64,000 nt of DNA from Nematostella vectensis (taxonomy: Eukaryota; Cnidaria; Anthozoa; Actiniaria; Edwardsiidae): NCBI RefSeq assembly GCF_932526225.1, contig NC_064042.1:5067001-5131000 (forward strand), written 5' to 3'. Both the position numbers and the translations under genes were made by a program. A model generated the notes under the pieces. That model saw only the letters and a list, made by a program, of their open reading frames with translations, was not told the DNA's origin and made no database searches. Positions within the stretch are counted from its first letter, which is position 1. Each line of letters opens with the position of its first letter. Shown piece by piece: positions 42,701 through 55,079 of the stretch.

Positions 42701-45700
42701 ATGACATTGGACCATATTTTTATAGATCCTACTCCATGCCCTTCAACAGCATTTATCTGACGATGAGTTTTATAATATGATGCTAAGAAATTATACATGT
42801 TAATTGCACGGCCAGTTAATGGTTGACTCGTAAAGTGACACAACTATAGGAGACAGTACTGTGCAGATTAATGAGTTCCATGCTGAGGTTTATGTGATGG
42901 AGCAAAGAAAAATTCCACACAAAATATTTGTTAACAAAATTATGACCCTCCCCTAAGAAATGTGGAGATGTGAAAAAAATTCCATGTTGAGGTTTATGTG
43001 ATGGAGCAAAGAAAAATTCCACACAAAATATTTGTTAACAAAATTATGACCCTCCCCTAAGAAATGTGGAGATGTGAAAAAAATTAGGACCCTCCCCAAA
43101 AAAATCAGAGCTCCCCCCTCCCCCCGCTAAATAATGACACGTCCCTAGCTATCGGAGAAACATATTTGTGCCACAACTACAATATTTGATGAGTATTATG
43201 TTTTGTGGGGTAAAACTTTGAAATATTTAAAAAACATGTATCTCTTACATGACCGGTCTTAGAAGTATTTAAGCCCGAAGCCCTGCAAAGGCTGGCGATG
43301 TTTAAACGTCGTATTGGGAAGTGCTGGACAGTTATTCTTCAACATTTCCTCTGTCTTGTTGTCAACCGAGCATATCAGTGCCAGCTGTTTGCATGGGGTT
43401 TTTATGAGCTTATGTAGCAAGTACGATGTTATGTTGTAATACTCCTGTTGTCACTGTGGGGTTTTTATGAGCTTATGTAGTAAGTACGATGTTATGTTGT
43501 AATACTCCTGTTGTCTCTGTGGGGTTTTTATGAGCTTATGTAGTAAGTACGATGTTATGTTGTAATACTCCTGTTGTCACTGGGGTTTTTATGAGCTTAT
43601 GTAGTAAGTACGATGTTATGTTGTAATACTCCTGTTGTCTCTGTGGGGTTTTTATGAGCTTATGTAGTAAGTACGATGTTATGTTGTAATACTCCTGTTG
43701 TCTCTGTGGGGTTTTTATGAGCTTATGTAGTAAGTACGATGTTATGTTGTAATACTCCTGTTGTCACTGGGGTTTTTATGAGCTTATGTAGTAAGTACGA
43801 TGTTATGTTGTAATACTCCTGTTGTCTCTGTGGGGTTTTTATGAGCTTATGTAGTAAGTACGATGTTATGTTGTAATACTCCTGTTGTCTCTGTGGGGTT
43901 TTTATGAGCTTATGTAGTAAGTACGATGTTATGTTGTAATACTCCTGTTGTCTCTGTGGGGTTTTTATGAGCTTATGTAGTAAGTACGATGTTATGTTGT
44001 AACACTCCTGTTGTCTCTGTGGGGTTTTTATGAGCTTATGTAGTAAGTACGATGTTATGTTGTAATACTCCTGTTGTCACTGTGGGGTTTTTATGAGCTT
44101 ATGTAGTAAGTACGATGTTATGTTGTAATACTCCTGTTGTCACTGGGGTTTTTATGAGCTTATGTAGTAAGTACGATGTTATGTTGTAATACTCCTGTTG
44201 TCACTGGGGTTTTTATGAGCTTATGTAGTAAGTACGATGTTATGTTGTAATACTCCTGTTGTCACTGGGGTTTTTATGAGCTTATGTAGTAAGTACGATG
44301 TTATGTTGTAACACTCCTGTTGTCTCTGTGGGGTTTTTATGAGCTTATGTAGTAAGTACGATGTTATGTTGTAATACTCCTGTTGTCTCTGTGGGGTTTT
44401 TATGAGCTTATGTAGTAATTACGATGTTATGTTGTAATACTCCTGTTGTCACTGGGGTTTTTATGAGCTTATGTAGTAAGTACGATGTTATGTTGTAATA
44501 CTCCTGTTGTCACTGGGGTTTTTATGAGCTTATGTAGTAAGTACGATGTTATGTTGTAATACTCCTGTTGTCTCTGTGGGGTTTTTATGAGCTTATGTAG
44601 TAAGTACGATGTTATGTTGTAATACTCCTGTTGTCACTGGGGTTTTTATGAGCTTATGTAGTAAGTACGATGTTATGTTGTAATACTCCTGTTGTCTCTG
44701 TGGGGTTTTTATGAGCTTATGTAGTAAGTACGATGTTATGTTGTAATACTCCTGTTGTCACTGGGGTTTTTATGAGCTTATGTAGTAAGTACGATGTTAT
44801 GTTGTAATACTCCTGTTGTCTCTGTGGGGTTTTTATGAGCTTATGTAGTAAGTACGATGTTATGTTGTAATACTCCTGTTGTCACTGGGGTTTTTATGAG
44901 CTTATGTAGTAAGTACGATGTTATGTTGTAATACTCCTGTTGTCTCTGTGGGGTTTTTATGAGCTTATGTAGTAAGTACGATGTTATGTTGTAATAAACC
45001 TGTTGTCACTGGGGTTTTTATGAGCTTATGTAGTAAGTACGATGTTATGTTGTAATACTCCTTTTGTCTCTTTGGGGTTTTTATGAGCTTATGTAGTAAG
45101 TACGATGTTATGTTCTAATACTCCTGTTGTCACTGTTGGGTTTTTATGAGCTTATGTAGTAAGTACGATGTTATGTTGTAATACTCCTGTTGTCTCTGTT
45201 GGGTTTTTATGAGCTTATGTAGTAAGTACGATGTTATGTTGTAATACTCCTGTTGTCTCTTTAGGGTTTTTATGAGCTTATGTAGTAAGTACGATGTTAT
45301 GTTGTAATACTCCTTTTGTCTCTTTGGGGTTTTTATGAGCTTATGTAGTAAGTACGATGTTATGTTGTAATACTCCTGTTGTCTCTGTTGGGTTTTTATG
45401 AGCTTATGTAGTAAGTACGATGTTATGTTGTAATACTCCTGTTGTCTCTTTAGGGTTTTTATGAGCTTATGTAGTAAGTACGATGTTATGTTGTAATACT
45501 CCTTTTGTCTCTGTGGGGTTTTTATGAGCTTATGTAGTAAGTACGATGTTATGTTGTAATACTCCTGTTGTCTCTGTGGGGTTTTTATGAGCTTATGTAG
45601 TAAGTACGATGTTATGTTGTAATACTCCTGTTGTCACTGGGGTTTTTATGAGCTTATGTAGTAAGTACGATGTTATGTTGTAATACTCCTGTTGTCACTG

Positions 45701-48700
45701 GGGTTTTTATGAGCTTATGTAGTAAGTACGATGTTATGTTGTAATACTCCTGTTGTCTCTGTGGGGTTTTTATGAGCTTATGTAGTAAGTACGATGTTAT
45801 GTTGTAATACTCCTGTTGTCTCTTTGGGTTTTTTATGAGCTAATGTAGTAAGTACGATGTTATGTTGTAATACTCCTGTTGTCTCTGTGGGGTTTTTATG
45901 AGCTTATGTAGTAAGTACGATGTTATGTTGTAATACTCCTGTTGTCTCTGTGGGGTTTTTATGAGCTTATGTAGTAAGTACGATGTTATGTTGTAATACT
46001 CCTGTTGTCTCTGTGGGGTTTTTATGAGCTTATGTAGTAAGTACGATGTTATGTTGTAATACTCCTGTTGTCACTGGGGTTTTTATGAGCTTATGTAGTA
46101 AGTACGATGTTATGTTGTAATACTCCTGTTGTCTCTGTCGGGTTTTTATGAGCTTATGTAGTAAGTACGATGTTATGTTGTAATAATCCTGTTGTCTCTG
46201 TGGGGTTTTTATGAGCTTATGTAGTAAGTACGATGTTATGTTGTAATACTCCTGTTGTCTCTGTGGGGTTTTTATGAGCTTATGTAGTAAGTACGATGTT
46301 ATGTTGTAATACTCCTGTTGTCTCTGTGGGGTTTTTATGAGCTTATGTAGTAAGTACGATGTTATGTTGTAATACTCCTGTTGTCACTGGGGTTTTTATG
46401 AGCTTATGTAGTAAGTACGATGTTATGTTGTAATACTCCTGTTGTCTCTGTCGGGTTTTTATGAGCTTATGTAGTAAGTACGATGTTATGTTGTAATACT
46501 CCTGTTGTCTCTGTGGGGTTTTTATGAGCTTATGTAGTAAGTACGATGTTATGTTGTAATACTCCTGTTGTCTCTGTGGGGTTTTTATGAGCTTATGTAG
46601 TAAGTACGATGTTATGTTGTAATACTCCTGTTGTCTCTGTGGGGTTTTTATGAGCTTATGTAGTAAGTACGATGTTATGTTGTAATACTCCTGTTGTCTC
46701 TGTGGGGTTTTTATGAGCTTATGTAGTAAGTACGATGTTATGTTGTAATACTCCTGTTGTCTCTGTGGGGTTTTTATGAGCTTATGTAGTAAGTACGATG
46801 TTATGTTGTAATACTCCTGTTGTCACTGGGGTTTTTATGAGCTTATGTAGTAAGTACGATGTTATGTTGTAATACTCCTGTTGTCTCTGTTGGGTTTTTA
46901 TGAGCTTATGTAGTAAGTACGAAGTTATGTTGTAATACTCCTGTTGTCTCTTTAGGGTTTTTATGAGCTTATGTAGTAAGTACGATGTTATGTTGTAATA
47001 CTCCTTTTGTCTCTGTGGGGTTTTTATGAGCTTATGTAGTAAGTACGATGTTATGTTGTAATACTCCTGTTGTCTCTGTGGGGTTTTTATGAGCTTATGT
47101 AGTAAGTACGATGTTATGTTGTAATACTCCTGTTGTCACTGGGGTTTTTATGAGCTTATGTAGTAAGTACGATGTTATGTTGTAATACTCCTGTTGTCAC
47201 TGGGGTTTTTATGAGCTTATGTAGTAAGTACGATGTTATGTTGTAATACTCCTGTTGTCTCTGTGGGGTTTTTATGAGCTTATGTAGTAAGTACGATGTT
47301 ATGTTGTAATACTCCTGTTGTCTCTTTGGGTTTTTTATGAGCTAATGTAGTAAGTACGATGTTATGTTGTAATACTCCTGTTGTCTCTGTGGGGTTTTTA
47401 TGAGCTTATGTAGTAAGTACGATGTTATGTTGTAATACTCCTGTTGTCTCTGTGGGGTTTTTATGAGCTTATGTAGTAAGTACGATGTTATGTTGTAATA
47501 CTCCTGTTGTCTCTGTGGGGTTTTTATGAGCTTATGTAGTAAGTACGATGTTATGTTGTAATACTCCTGTTGTCACTGGGGTTTTTATGAGCTTATGTAG
47601 TAAGTACGATGTTATGTTGTAATACTCCTGTTGTCTCTGTGGGGTTTTTATGAGCTTATGTAGTAAGTACGATGTTATGTTGTAATACTCCTGTTGTCTC
47701 TGTGGGGTTTTTATGAGCTTATGTAGTAAGTACGATGTTATGTTGTAATACTCCTGTTGTCTCTGTGGGGTTTTTATGAGCTTATGTAGTAAGTACGATG
47801 TTATGTTGTAATACTCCTGTTGTCTCTGTGGGGTTTTTATGAGCTTATGTAGTAAGTACGATGTTATGTTGTAATACTCCTGTTGTCACTGGGGTTTTTA
47901 TGAGCTTATGTAGTAAGTACGATGTTATGTTGTAATACTCCTGTTGTCTCTGTGGGGTTTTTATGAGCTTATGTAGTAAGTACGATGTTATGTTGTAATA
48001 CTCCTGTTGTCACTGGGGTTTTTATGAGCTTATGTAGTAAGTACGATGTTATGTTGTAATACTCCTGTTGTCTCTGTGGGGTTTTTATGAGCTTATGTAG
48101 TAAGTACGATGTTATGTTGTAATACTCCTGTTGTCTCTTTGGGTTTTTTATGAGCTAATGTAGTAAGTACGATGTTATGTTGTAATACTCCTGTTGTCTC
48201 TGTGGGGTTTTTATGAGCTTATGTAGTAAGTACGATGTTATGTTGTAATACTCCTGTTGTCTCTGTGGGGTTTTTATGAGCTTATGTAGTAAGTACGATG
48301 TTATGTTGTAATACTCCTGTTGTCTCTGTGGGGTTTTTATGAGCTTATGTAGTAAGTACGATGTTATGTTGTAATACTCCTGTTGTCACTGGGGTTTTTA
48401 TGAGCTTATGTAGTAAGTACGATGTTATGTTGTAATACTCCTGTTGTCTCTGTCGGGTTTTTATGAGCTTATGTAGTAAGTACGATGTTATGTTGTAATA
48501 CTCCTGTTGTCTCTGTGGGGTTTTTATGAGCTTATGTAGTAAGTACGATGTTATGTTGTAATACTCCTGTTGTCACTGGGGTTTTTATGAGCTTATGTAG
48601 TAAGTACGATGTTATGTTGTAATACTCCTGTTGTCTCTGTCGGGTTTTTATGAGCTTATGTAGTAAGTACGATGTTATGTTGTAATACTCCTGTTGTCTC

Positions 48701-51700
48701 TGTGGGGTTTTTATGAGCTTATGTAGTAAGTACGATGTTATGTTGTAATACTCCTGTTGTCTCTGTGGGGTTTTTATGAGCTTATGTAGTAAGTACGATG
48801 TTCTGTTGTAATACTCCTGTTGTCTCTGTGGGGTTTTTATGAGCTTATGTAGTAAGTACGATGTTATGTTGTAATACTCCTTTTGTCTCTGTGGGGTTTT
48901 TATGAGCTTATGTAGTAAGTACGATGTTATGTTGTAATACTCCTGTTGTCTCTGTGGGGTTTTTATGAGCTTATGTAGTAAGTACGATGTTATGTTGTAA
49001 TACTCCTGTTGTCACTGGGGTTTTTATGAGCTTATGTAGTAAGTACGATGTTATGTTGTAATACTTCTGTTGTCACTGGGGTTTTTATGAGCTTATGTAG
49101 TAAGTACGATGTTATGTTGTAATACTCCTGTTGTCTCTGTGGGGTTTTTATGAGCTTATGTAGTAAGTACGATGTTATGTTGTAATACTCCTGTTGTCTC
49201 TTTGGGTTTTTTATGAGCTAATGTAGTAAGTACGATGTTATGTTGTAATACTCCTGTTGTCTCTGTGGGGTTTTTATGAGCTTATGTAGTAAGTACGATG
49301 TTATGTTGTAATACTCCTGTTGTCTCTGTGGGGTTTTTATGAGCTTATGTAGTAAGTACGATGTTATGTTGTAATACTCCTGTTGTCTCTGTGGGGTTTT
49401 TATGAGCTTATGTAGTAAGTACGATGTTATGTTGTAATACTCCTGTTGTCACTGGGGTTTTTATGAGCTTATGTAGTAAGTACGATGTTATGTTGTAATA
49501 CTCCTGTTGTCTCTGTCGGGTTTTTATGAGCTTATGTAGTAAGTACGATGTTATGTTGTAATACTCCTGTTGTCTCTGTGGGGTTTTTATGAGCTTATGT
49601 AGTAAGTACGATGTTATGTTGTAATACTCCTGTTGTCACTGGGGTTTTTATGAGCTTATGTAGTAAGTACGATGTTATGTTGTAATACTCCTGTTGTCTC
49701 TGTGGGGTTTTTATGAGCTTATGTAGTAAGTACGATGTTATGTTGTAATACTCCTGTTGTCTCTGTGGGGTTTTTATGAGCTTATGTAGTAAGTACGATG
49801 TTATGTTGTAATACTCCTGTTGTCTCTGTGGGGTTTTTATGAGCTTATGTAGTAAGTACGATGTTCTGTTGTAATACTCCTGTTGTCTCTGTGGGGTTTT
49901 TATGAGCTTATGTAGTAAGTACGATGTTATGTTGTAATACTCCTTTTGTCTCTGTGGGGTTTTTATGAGCTTATGTAGTAAGTACGATGTTATGTTGTAA
50001 TACTCCTGTTGTCTCTGTGGGGTTTTTATGAGCTTATGTAGTAAGTACGATGTTATGTTGTAATACTCCTGTTGTCACTGGGGTTTTTATGAGCTTATGT
50101 AGTAAGTACGATGTTATGTTGTAATACTCCTGTTGTCACTGGGGTTTTTATGAGCTTATGTAGTAAGTACGATGTTATGTTGTAATACTCCTGTTGTCTC
50201 TGTGGGGTTTTTATGAGCTTATGTAGTAAGTACGATGTTATGTTGTAATACTCCTGTTGTCTCTTTGGGTTTTTTATGAGCTAATGTAGTAAGTACGATG
50301 TTATGTTGTAATACTCCTGTTGTCTCTGTGGGGTTTTTATGAGCTTATGTAGTAAGTACGATGTTATGTTGTAATACTCCTGTTGTCTCTGTGGGGTTTT
50401 TATGAGCTTATGTAGTAAGTACGATGTTATGTTGTAATACTCCTGTTGTCTCTGTGGGGTTTTTATGAGCTTATGTAGTAAGTACGATGTTATGTTGTAA
50501 TACTCCTGTTGTCACTGGGGTTTTTATGAGCTTATGTAGTAAGTACGATGTTATGTTGTAATACTCCTGTTGTCTCTGTCGGGTTTTTATGAGCTTATGT
50601 AGTAACTACGATGTTATGTTGTAATACTCCTGTTGTCTCTGTGGGGTTTTTATGAGCTTATGTAGTAAGTACGATGTTATGTTGTAATACTCCTGTTGTC
50701 TCTGTGGGGTTTTTATGAGCTTATGTAGTAAGTACGATGTTATGTTGTAATACTCCTGTTGTCTCTGTGGGGTTTTTATGAGCTTATGTAGTAAGTACGA
50801 TGTTATGTTGTAATACTCCTGTTGTCACTGGGGTTTTTATGAGCTTATGTAGTAAGTACGATGTTATGTTGTAATACTCCTGTTGTCTCTGTCGGGTTTT
50901 TATGAGCTTATGTAGTAAGTACGATGTTATGTTGTAATACTCCTGTTGTCTCTGTGGGGTTTTTATGAGCTTATGTAGTAAGTACGATGTTATGTTGTAA
51001 TACTCCTGTTGTCTCTGTGGGGTTTTTATGAGCTTATGTAGTAAGTACGATGTTCTGTTGTAATACTCCTGTTGTCTCTGTGGGGTTTTTATGAGCTTAT
51101 GTAGTAAGTACGATGTTATGTTGTAATACTCCTGTTGTCTCTGTGGGGTTTTTATGAGCTAATGTAGTAAGTACGTTGTTATGTTGTAATACTCCTGTTG
51201 TCTCTGTGGGGTTTTTATGAGCTTATGTAGTAAGTACGATGTTATGTTGTAACACTCCTGTTGTCTCTTTGGGGTTTTTATGAGCTTATGTAGTAAGTAC
51301 GATGTTATGTTGTAATACTCCTGTTGTCTCTGTGGGGTTTTTATGAGCTTATGTAGTAAGTACGATGTTATGTTGTAATACTCCTGTTGTCACTGGGGTT
51401 TTTATGAGCTTATGTAGCAAGTACGATGTTATGTTGTAATACTCCTGTTGTCTCTGTGGGGTTTTTATGAGCTTATGTAGTAAGTACAATGTTATGTTGT
51501 AATACTCCTGTTGTCTCTTTGGGGTTTTTATGAGCTTATGTAGTAAGTACGATGTTATGTTGTAATACTCCTGTTGTCTCTGTGGGGTTTTTATGAGCTT
51601 ATGTAGTAAGTACAATGTTATGTTGTAATACTCCTGTTGTCTCTTTGGGGTTTTTATGAGCTTATGTAGTAAGTACGATGTTATGTTGTAATACTCCTGT

Positions 51701-51943
51701 GGTCTCTGTGGGGTTTTTATGAGCTTATGTAGTAAGTACGATGTTATGTTGTAATACTCCTGTTGTCTCTGTGGGGTTTTTATGAGCTTATGTAGTAAGT
51801 ACGATGTTATGTTGTAATACTCCTGTTGTCTCTGTGGGGTTTTTATGAGCTTATGTAGTAAGTACGATGTTATGTTGTAATACTCCTGTTGTCTCTCTAG
51901 GATCGACACCACTTCAGGACCTCTCCTCCGACTTCGATCGTGA
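36703..51943 (+). CDS. STK19: STK19 winged-helix nuclear protein, 261 aa
   Basis: STK19 was named as a kinase, but the family has no kinase fold and is now described as a DNA-binding winged-helix protein involved in transcription-coupled repair. Exons: 36703-36811, 37556-37710, 38047-38182, 38330-38426, 38953-39050, 39134-39192, 39437-39525, 51901-51943 (786 nt, phases all join, TGA). Diagnostic stretches: basic N-terminus MSLKRQGSFPNVFPSRKRR; PPILLKHQLYCVVNDKTT then VDRQL; FIANVLPSCVDVSFSRKTL; VRDVGSWWLSIPGAGHFMK then SFSKGRKAV; YHIYDIIGAELVQRIDTTSG then PLLRLRS. Length is close to the 254-aa human isoform. The last 14 codons are separated by a 12.4-kb intron full of repeats. Confidence 0.93.
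38660..38935 (+). repeat. ATC/CAT microsatellite region in STK19 intron
   Basis: Imperfect CATCAT and TATCAT runs over nearly 300 bp before the exon at 38953. It generates spurious Met/Ile-rich ORFs. Confidence 0.9.
39757..40545 (+). repeat. About 104-bp tandem repeat in STK19 last intron, carrying a transposon tip
   Basis: Eight copies (variable 88-112 bp) containing CCTTTATGTCTCCTTGTTCA, CACACCAAAATACATGT and GGTTCAAAAATGTTTCTTA. Each unit also contains TTAAGGGACGTGTCATT, which matches the terminal inverted repeat of the large element that starts at 40546. Confidence 0.88.
40546..43145. mobile_element. Large non-autonomous inverted-repeat element, 2.6 kb
   Basis: The left end GGGATGTGTTATTATTTAGC with a following G run is mirrored by the right end CGCTAAATAATGACACGTCCC. 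TTAA precedes the left end at 40542-40545; the right flank is TAGC, so a TTAA duplication is not clear. Inside are an imperfect direct repeat (about 42880-43085, two copies of GAGGTTTATGTGATGGAGCA) and a MITE family A relative at 42359-42482. I found no intact transposase; short ORFs show no recognisable domain. Confidence 0.65.
42359..42482. mobile_element. MITE family A relative, copy 4
   Basis: Starts CAGGCGCGTACCCAGG and ends GTGTACGCGCCTG. The termini are the GCGC variant of the family seen at 7963, 21443 and 53458. No clear 5-bp duplication at the flanks (ACATG and TCATT). Nested within the 2.6-kb element. Confidence 0.7.
43399..51900 (+). repeat. 8.5-kb minisatellite (61/63-bp unit) ending at the STK19 last-exon acceptor
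   Basis: Roughly 135 copies of GTTTTTATGAGCTTATGTAG plus TAAGTACGATGTTATGTTGT plus AATACTCCTGTTGTCTCTG and TGGG (or CACTGGG). The final copy runs straight into the acceptor: TACTCCTGTTGTCTCTCTAG then G at 51901. The unit thus contains the pyrimidine tract of the true 3' splice site. It also has an internal GTAAGTA donor-like motif. A few copies (near 45260, 45450 and 46950) read CTCTTTAG and so carry an AG. A higher-order period of about 1063 bp is visible from marker variants at 48153, 49216 and 50280, and at 48801 and 49864. Confidence 0.95.
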
Positions 51944-52656
51944 AAAACAAAAGGCAGTACAGACAGTGTATTTATTATACAGAAAGCCAATATCAGAGTT
52001 ATCGTATTTTATAACTATTGTTAAATTGAGATATGATTTAATCATAACTATCATTAACTATGATCAAATGGACTTCTTTTTCATGGCCACAAATTTGTTA
52101 CTGGGCGTGTTTATCATCTTAAGTCATACTTATAGGTCACTTAAAGTCCATTTAATCATATTTCTATTATTATCTTCAGCGTCTACGTGTCGAGCACCCT
52201 GGGAGGATTAGTTAACTATATTTATTAACTACCGGTAATAACCAAGAACTGGTATTCGACTCTGCAGACTCGAATACCAGTTTTTGGTGGATCGTATTTA
52301 TTCTCTGGTTTACGAACACGACTATTTGGGCCTTTTTTACTGATTCGTATTAACTACTACAAGTATTGTACAGTATATCATGTTTATAATCAAAATTTAT
52401 CATGGAACGAAAGACAATTTTATTTTTGTATTTAGTTGACATGAGACAAACATACCATGATCAAACGGATTTAGTGGCGCACTAATTTTTTTTTTTTGAA
52501 TAGCCAAACAAGAGAACAGGACTTTTGCTATGCAAATATTATTGTCTGCAAAAAAAAAGGAAAAAATAAATAATTATTTATATAAGCAATTGTTTGTTTT
52601 CAATTGTTTGTTTTTATATAATTATTGTTTGTTTTCAAGCTTTTGATTGTGTACGA
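51944..52656. other. STK19 3' region, no further gene seen
   Basis: AT-rich sequence after the STK19 stop. It includes repeated CAATTGTTTGTTTT motifs near 52590-52630. A short open segment at about 52180-52210 follows a pyrimidine-AG acceptor-like sequence, but nothing supports coding. Confidence 0.5.
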
Positions 52657-53023
52657 CATGACGGAAAAACCTGGAAAACGCGCAATTTCAGATATAGAGA
52701 GAAGACACAATATCTTCAGTGGCTATAGGTTCCTTGTATTTCGGACTGATTTTTAAAATACAAATATCGTGAGGCCGAAGTGCACTTAACCAGGTTGTGG
52801 CTTTTTAAGATAATTTTTCCTTGATCATCATTGCCCTGTGTATCAGCTTAGGGGCAAAAATCTCAAATTTCAATGACACTTTACAAAAAGTCGCATAAAT
52901 TTAAAAAAAAGTCGCACTTGATATTTTGTTTGCTATAAATTACTAAGTACTCATAGAAATTCTCCGCCTTATTCGATGTGAAATGGCCTTTTTTGAAGCG
53001 TCACGTCATGTTTTTTCGTCATG
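52657..53023. mobile_element. MITE family B (CATGACGGAAAAAC termini), copy 2
   Basis: The left end CATGACGGAAAAACCTGG and right end GTTTTTTCGTCATG match the element at 26647-27005, with shared internal sequence throughout. About 367 bp, non-coding. Confidence 0.87.
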
Positions 53024-53039
53024 TCATTGTGTGCACGGT

Positions 53040-53215
53040 TTGATTTAACCCAGCGTCCTTTGCGGTCGATTTAACTATGTTCAGTAATACAGGGCTGGCT
53101 CTCTGGGCCATGCTCGGGAACCCAGCGTCCTTTGCGGTCGATTTAACTATGTTCAGTAATACAGGGCTGGCTCTCTGGGCCATGCTCGGGAACCCAGCGT
53201 CCTTTTCGGTCGCTT
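53040..53215 (+). repeat. Tandem duplication, about 72 bp
   Basis: AACCCAGCGTCCTTTGCGGT and ATTTAACTATGTTCAGTAAT to GGGCCATGCTCGGG occur twice in a row, with a partial third start at about 53191. Confidence 0.9.
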
Positions 53216-53348
53216 CTAATGTACGTTATCAAGACAAGGCCTTTAATTATTTTCCTTAGGGATTTCTCGATTAAGTAGGTTTTTGCTCGTTTTGATCTAA
53301 CGCCTTTTCACGACAAGCCGTGATCAGACCTTTCTTTCTACTGTGCAG

Positions 53349-54600
53349 AGTTTCAAATCGTTACACCCGAAAAACCCAGCGCGGGAAATTTAGACATCCA
53401 CCACAAAAATAGCAAGAAAAGTAAGCCGCTGTAGCGGGTTGACCAACCGGATAGAAGCAGGCCCGTACCTAGGAAGAGGGCGTCCCCCCACAACGGCCGA
53501 AAGTCCATTTTCCGTACTCAATAGACGTGCTATTTGTAGACAAAACTATAAGCTAGATCGCTCTGGTATGTCATCATTCCATAACTCAGATCCTGCGTAC
53601 CGGCCTGAGAAGCCAACACGTTGTAGCAGGTTGAGCGTCAACCTGTTATAGTGGGTTGAGAACCTTCAAGCTCCTATAGTACACTATGGTCCCCAAGCCG
53701 CTCTAGCGGGTTGACCAACCGGTTAGAAGCCACCCGTTGTAGTAGATTGAGCGTCAACCCATTACGGCATGTTGGAAATCTTCAAGCTCCAATAGTATAC
53801 TATGGCCCCCAAGCCGCTGTAACGGTTTGAACAATCTGAAAGAAGCCAACCCGTTGTAGTAGATTGAGCGTCAACCCGTTACAGCGGGTTGGAAACCTTC
53901 AAGCGCCTATAGCATACTATGGTCCCCAAGCCACTGTATAGGGTTGACCAATCGGATAGAAGCCAGCCCGATTTTGTAGATTGAGCGTCAACCCATTACG
54001 GCGGGTTGAGAACCTTCAAGCTCCAATAGTATACTATAGTCCCCAAGCCGCTCTAGCGGGTTGACAAACCGGTTAGAAGCCACCCGTTGTAGTAGATTGA
54101 GCGTCAACCCATTACGGCGGGTTGAGAACCTTCAAGCTCCAATAGTACACTATGGTCCCCAAGCCGCTCTAGCGGGTTGACAAACCGGTTAGAAGCCACC
54201 CGTTGTAGTAGATTGAGCGTCAACCCATTACAGCGGGTTGAGAACCTTCAAGCTCCTATAGTATACTATGGTCCCCAAGCCGCTCTAGCGGGTTGACCAA
54301 CCGGATTGAAGCCAGCCCGTTGTGGCAGATTTAGTCAACTCGTTACCGCAGGTATAACCCGCTATGGCGGGCTAAGCGGGTTGGCTTCTAACCGGTTGGT
54401 CAACCCGCTACAGCGGTTTGCTTTATTTTTTTTATTTTTATTTTTTGCCATTTTGAAGCTCATGCGACGTAATTATAGCAAATGTTTCATTTGTTAGCAT
54501 AGGTAGAAATGTCAATTGTCGTAGTTTGAAATTTTGTGGTTTACGAAAGTTTGTGCTGTTTATAGGACCCGACAAAGAGGGAGGAAAAGAAAGGAATTAA
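53349..54600 (+). CDS. Possible two-exon gene fragment (weak)
   Basis: A candidate exon 53349-53420 has an acceptor (ctactgtgcag) and a donor (AAAA then GTAAGC) and is open in only one frame, encoding FQIVTPEKPSAGNLDIHHKN then SKK. Joined in phase to 54566-54600 after tttatag it continues RPDKEGGKERN and stops. I do not recognise the product and see no upstream exons. A competing frame at 54566-54718 encodes a hydrophobic stretch (LSLKAWFVMVLGGFVPFA) but is out of phase with the first exon. The tandem array from 53421 starts exactly at the putative donor, as at the proven exons here, which is the main reason to list it. Confidence 0.22.
53421..54420 (+). repeat. About 116-bp tandem repeat
   Basis: About seven copies of CCCCAAGCCGCTCTAGCGGG, TTGACCAACCGG, CCGTTGTAGTAGATTGAGCG and CCTTCAAGCTCC. 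The first copy is interrupted by MITE family A copy 3. The last part (about 54370-54420) turns to the inverted orientation (GGCTTCTAACCGGTTGGTC). Confidence 0.9.
53458..53607. mobile_element. MITE family A, copy 3
   Basis: Starts CAGGCCCGTACCTAGG and ends GCGTACCGGCCTG, with the 5-bp duplication AGAAG on both sides (53453-53457, 53608-53612). Shares ACGGCCGAAAGTCCA and AGACGTGCTATTTGTAGA with copy 1. Inserted inside a unit of the 116-bp array. Confidence 0.88.
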
Positions 54601-55079
54601 CGATGAACCTACAGTTCTACCGCTCACAACATTATCATTGAAAGCTTGGTTTGTTATGGTTCTGGGAGGATTTGTACCCTTTGCACGTTGTAAAAAAGAA
54701 ATTTTGATCTAGCGATAAAACAAGAAATAAGCGCACATCCCGTATAAGCGCCTTTACCGAATAAACGCCTCGTCTGAGACTTGAAAAATAAAGTCAAGTC
54801 GCTTATTCGAGCAATAACGATGACCTATAAATAACATCAGCCCTTAGTTGATTTATTTCCCACTGACTATTTACATTTCAAAGCCTGACATCCGCGATTT
54901 GACCTGCACGCAAAACATTGATTCAACTTCAAATATTTTACTTTACTCATTTAATTATTCAACAAGGAAATCTTGTTAAATGTCGACTTCCAAGCATTAG
55001 TCATTTTCGTTCAGATCTCCAAGTACGTTATTGAAGCACTCTCCACTGGCTTGATCGCGCCAAGGCGAGTAAAGCTGCG
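54601..55079. promoter_or_regulatory. Upstream region of the fucosidase gene
   Basis: About 480 bp before the fucosidase ATG. It presumably contains the promoter and 5' untranslated region, but no motif could be assigned. No other gene is visible. Confidence 0.35.

Noticed and set aside
40546-43145. PiggyBac-type transposase suggested by TTAA at the left end and an acidic reading frame on the minus strand near 41900-42000
   Set aside because: The right end lacks TTAA, and no DDE-type core or continuous ORF could be seen.
36703-51943. Protein kinase annotation for STK19
   Set aside because: No kinase motifs (no glycine loop, HRD or DFG); the sequence fits the winged-helix STK19 family.
51349-51990. 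213-codon minus-strand ORF with YNITSYLLHKLIKTP repeats
   Set aside because: Reverse strand of the STK19 intron minisatellite; the 63-bp period keeps the frame open.
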